Assembly: GCA_021817025.1 (NCBI GenBank)
Contig: JAKAWF010000131.1
Coordinates: forward strand, 1-8,532
Source: a bacterium
GTDB taxonomy: Bacteria > Chloroflexota > Dormibacteria > UBA8260 > Bog-877
Reading direction: 5' to 3'
DNA length: 8,532 nt
Shown here: piece after piece, positions 7,895 to 8,532 of the stretch
Layout of the letters: each line of letters starts with the position of its first letter
Numbering within the stretch: the first letter of the stretch is position 1
Notes under the pieces: model-generated
What the model was told of the DNA's origin: nothing
The model's input: the letters and a program-made list of their open reading frames with translations, nothing else
Database searches by the model: none
Made by a program: the position numbers and the translations under genes

Positions 7895-8473
7895 GTGTAC
7901 AGCCTGTACCCCAAGCGGATCGGCGGCAAGACCTACTGGTACCTGCGAGAGATGGCCCGGGTGAACGGCCGGCCCAAGCGGGTGTCCGAGCGCCACCTGG
8001 GCACCGCGGCCGGGGTCGAGGCCCTCTTGGACGCCCGCGAGCAGGCGGTGATGCCGGACCGCTCCCGACATCTCGCCTTCGGAAACATCGCCGCGGTCTG
8101 GGGAGTCCTGGAGGACCTGGGCGTGGCGGGGATCATCGACCAACTGGTCGGCCCCGGGCCGGGAGGCCTGCCGCTCAGCCCGGGCACCTACCTCGCTCTG
8201 GCGGCGGCCAACCGAGTGGTCGCACCCTGCTCCAAGGCAGCTTTCGGGAAGTGGTGGCAGAGCACCGCCGCGGACCGTTTCACCAGGATCCCCGCCTCCG
8301 CGCTGGACCACCGCCGCTTCTGGGACGCGATGCACTCCGTCGACGCCGAGCACCTGGAGCGCATCAGCCAGGCCGTCGCGCTGCGCTTGGCCGAGGTCTC
8401 GGGGGTGGACATCTCCTCGGTGGCCCTGGACATCAGGGTGATCGACAAAGTCGGCGTTCCCGTGGGCGGGTGA
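7895..8473 (+). pseudogene. IS1634-like transposase, N-terminal third only
   Basis: The frame starts at GTG 7895 and encodes 192 residues. The beginning (MYSLYPKRIGGKTYWYLREM, then ERHLG at 32-36) and the middle (FGNIAAVWGVLEDLGVAGII at 62-81, then KAAFGKWW at 114-121, then RRFWDAMHSVD at 140-150) match the usual N-terminal part of IS1634-type (IS4-superfamily, DDE) transposases. Those proteins normally have about 500-600 residues. VDISSVALD at 171-179 is where the first catalytic Asp is expected, but the next residues (IRVIDKVGVPVGG) do not fit the family, and a stop follows at 8471-8473. The gene has lost the rest of its catalytic core, either through a deletion near 8440 or because a different sequence was joined there. 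It is inactive unless the remainder is present elsewhere. Positions 8474-8532 hold nothing I can assign. Confidence 0.75.
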
Positions 8474-8532
8474 GTTCGGTGGAGGTGTGCGGGGGCGGGC
8501 TGGCGATGCGACAGGTGGGCGATCCAGAGTGA

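Noticed and set aside
7876..8532. A 218-codon plus frame overlapping the IS1634-like gene
   Set aside because: It is the out-of-frame shadow of the transposase, made largely of Gly, Arg and Pro.

Overview
The window is bacterial DNA from a high-GC organism. GTG starts, strong AGGAGG-type ribosome sites and the transposase types suggest an actinobacterium, but no marker gene fixes the lineage. It has two unlike halves.

Left half (about 1-4731, all minus strand): a tight operon of defence character. In transcription order it holds a possible 18-codon leader, a 699-residue phospholipase-D-like/superfamily 2 helicase fusion, an unrecognised 85-residue protein, a 657-residue DndD-like SMC/Rad50-type ATPase with a zinc-hook CxxC, and the first 116 codons of a gene that runs off the left edge. 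Junctions are overlapping or separated by one base, and three start codons have ribosome sites inside the upstream gene, so the genes are probably made together. DndD-like ATPases and PLD-type helicases are both known from phosphorothioate (Dnd) modification-restriction loci. No dndA, dndB or dndC gene lies in the window. Either the rest is beyond the left edge, or this is a compact system built from the same parts.

Right half (about 4990-8532): a graveyard of mobile elements. From left to right it holds an IS3-family transposase fragment (minus, frameshifted, cut just after the first catalytic Asp), the N-terminal part of an unrecognised gene that starts in a TGATG overlap with the gene before it, a decayed integrase-like gene (minus, two in-frame stops and one frameshift), a hypothetical 136-codon gene with a very good ribosome site (minus), and the N-terminal third of an IS1634-like transposase (plus). 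The stretches 4760-4990 and 7057-7344 hold nothing I can assign. This half looks visibly richer in GC than the operon.

The picture is a defence operon beside an accumulation point for insertion sequences, as is common in genomic islands. I saw no tRNA, rRNA or CRISPR array.
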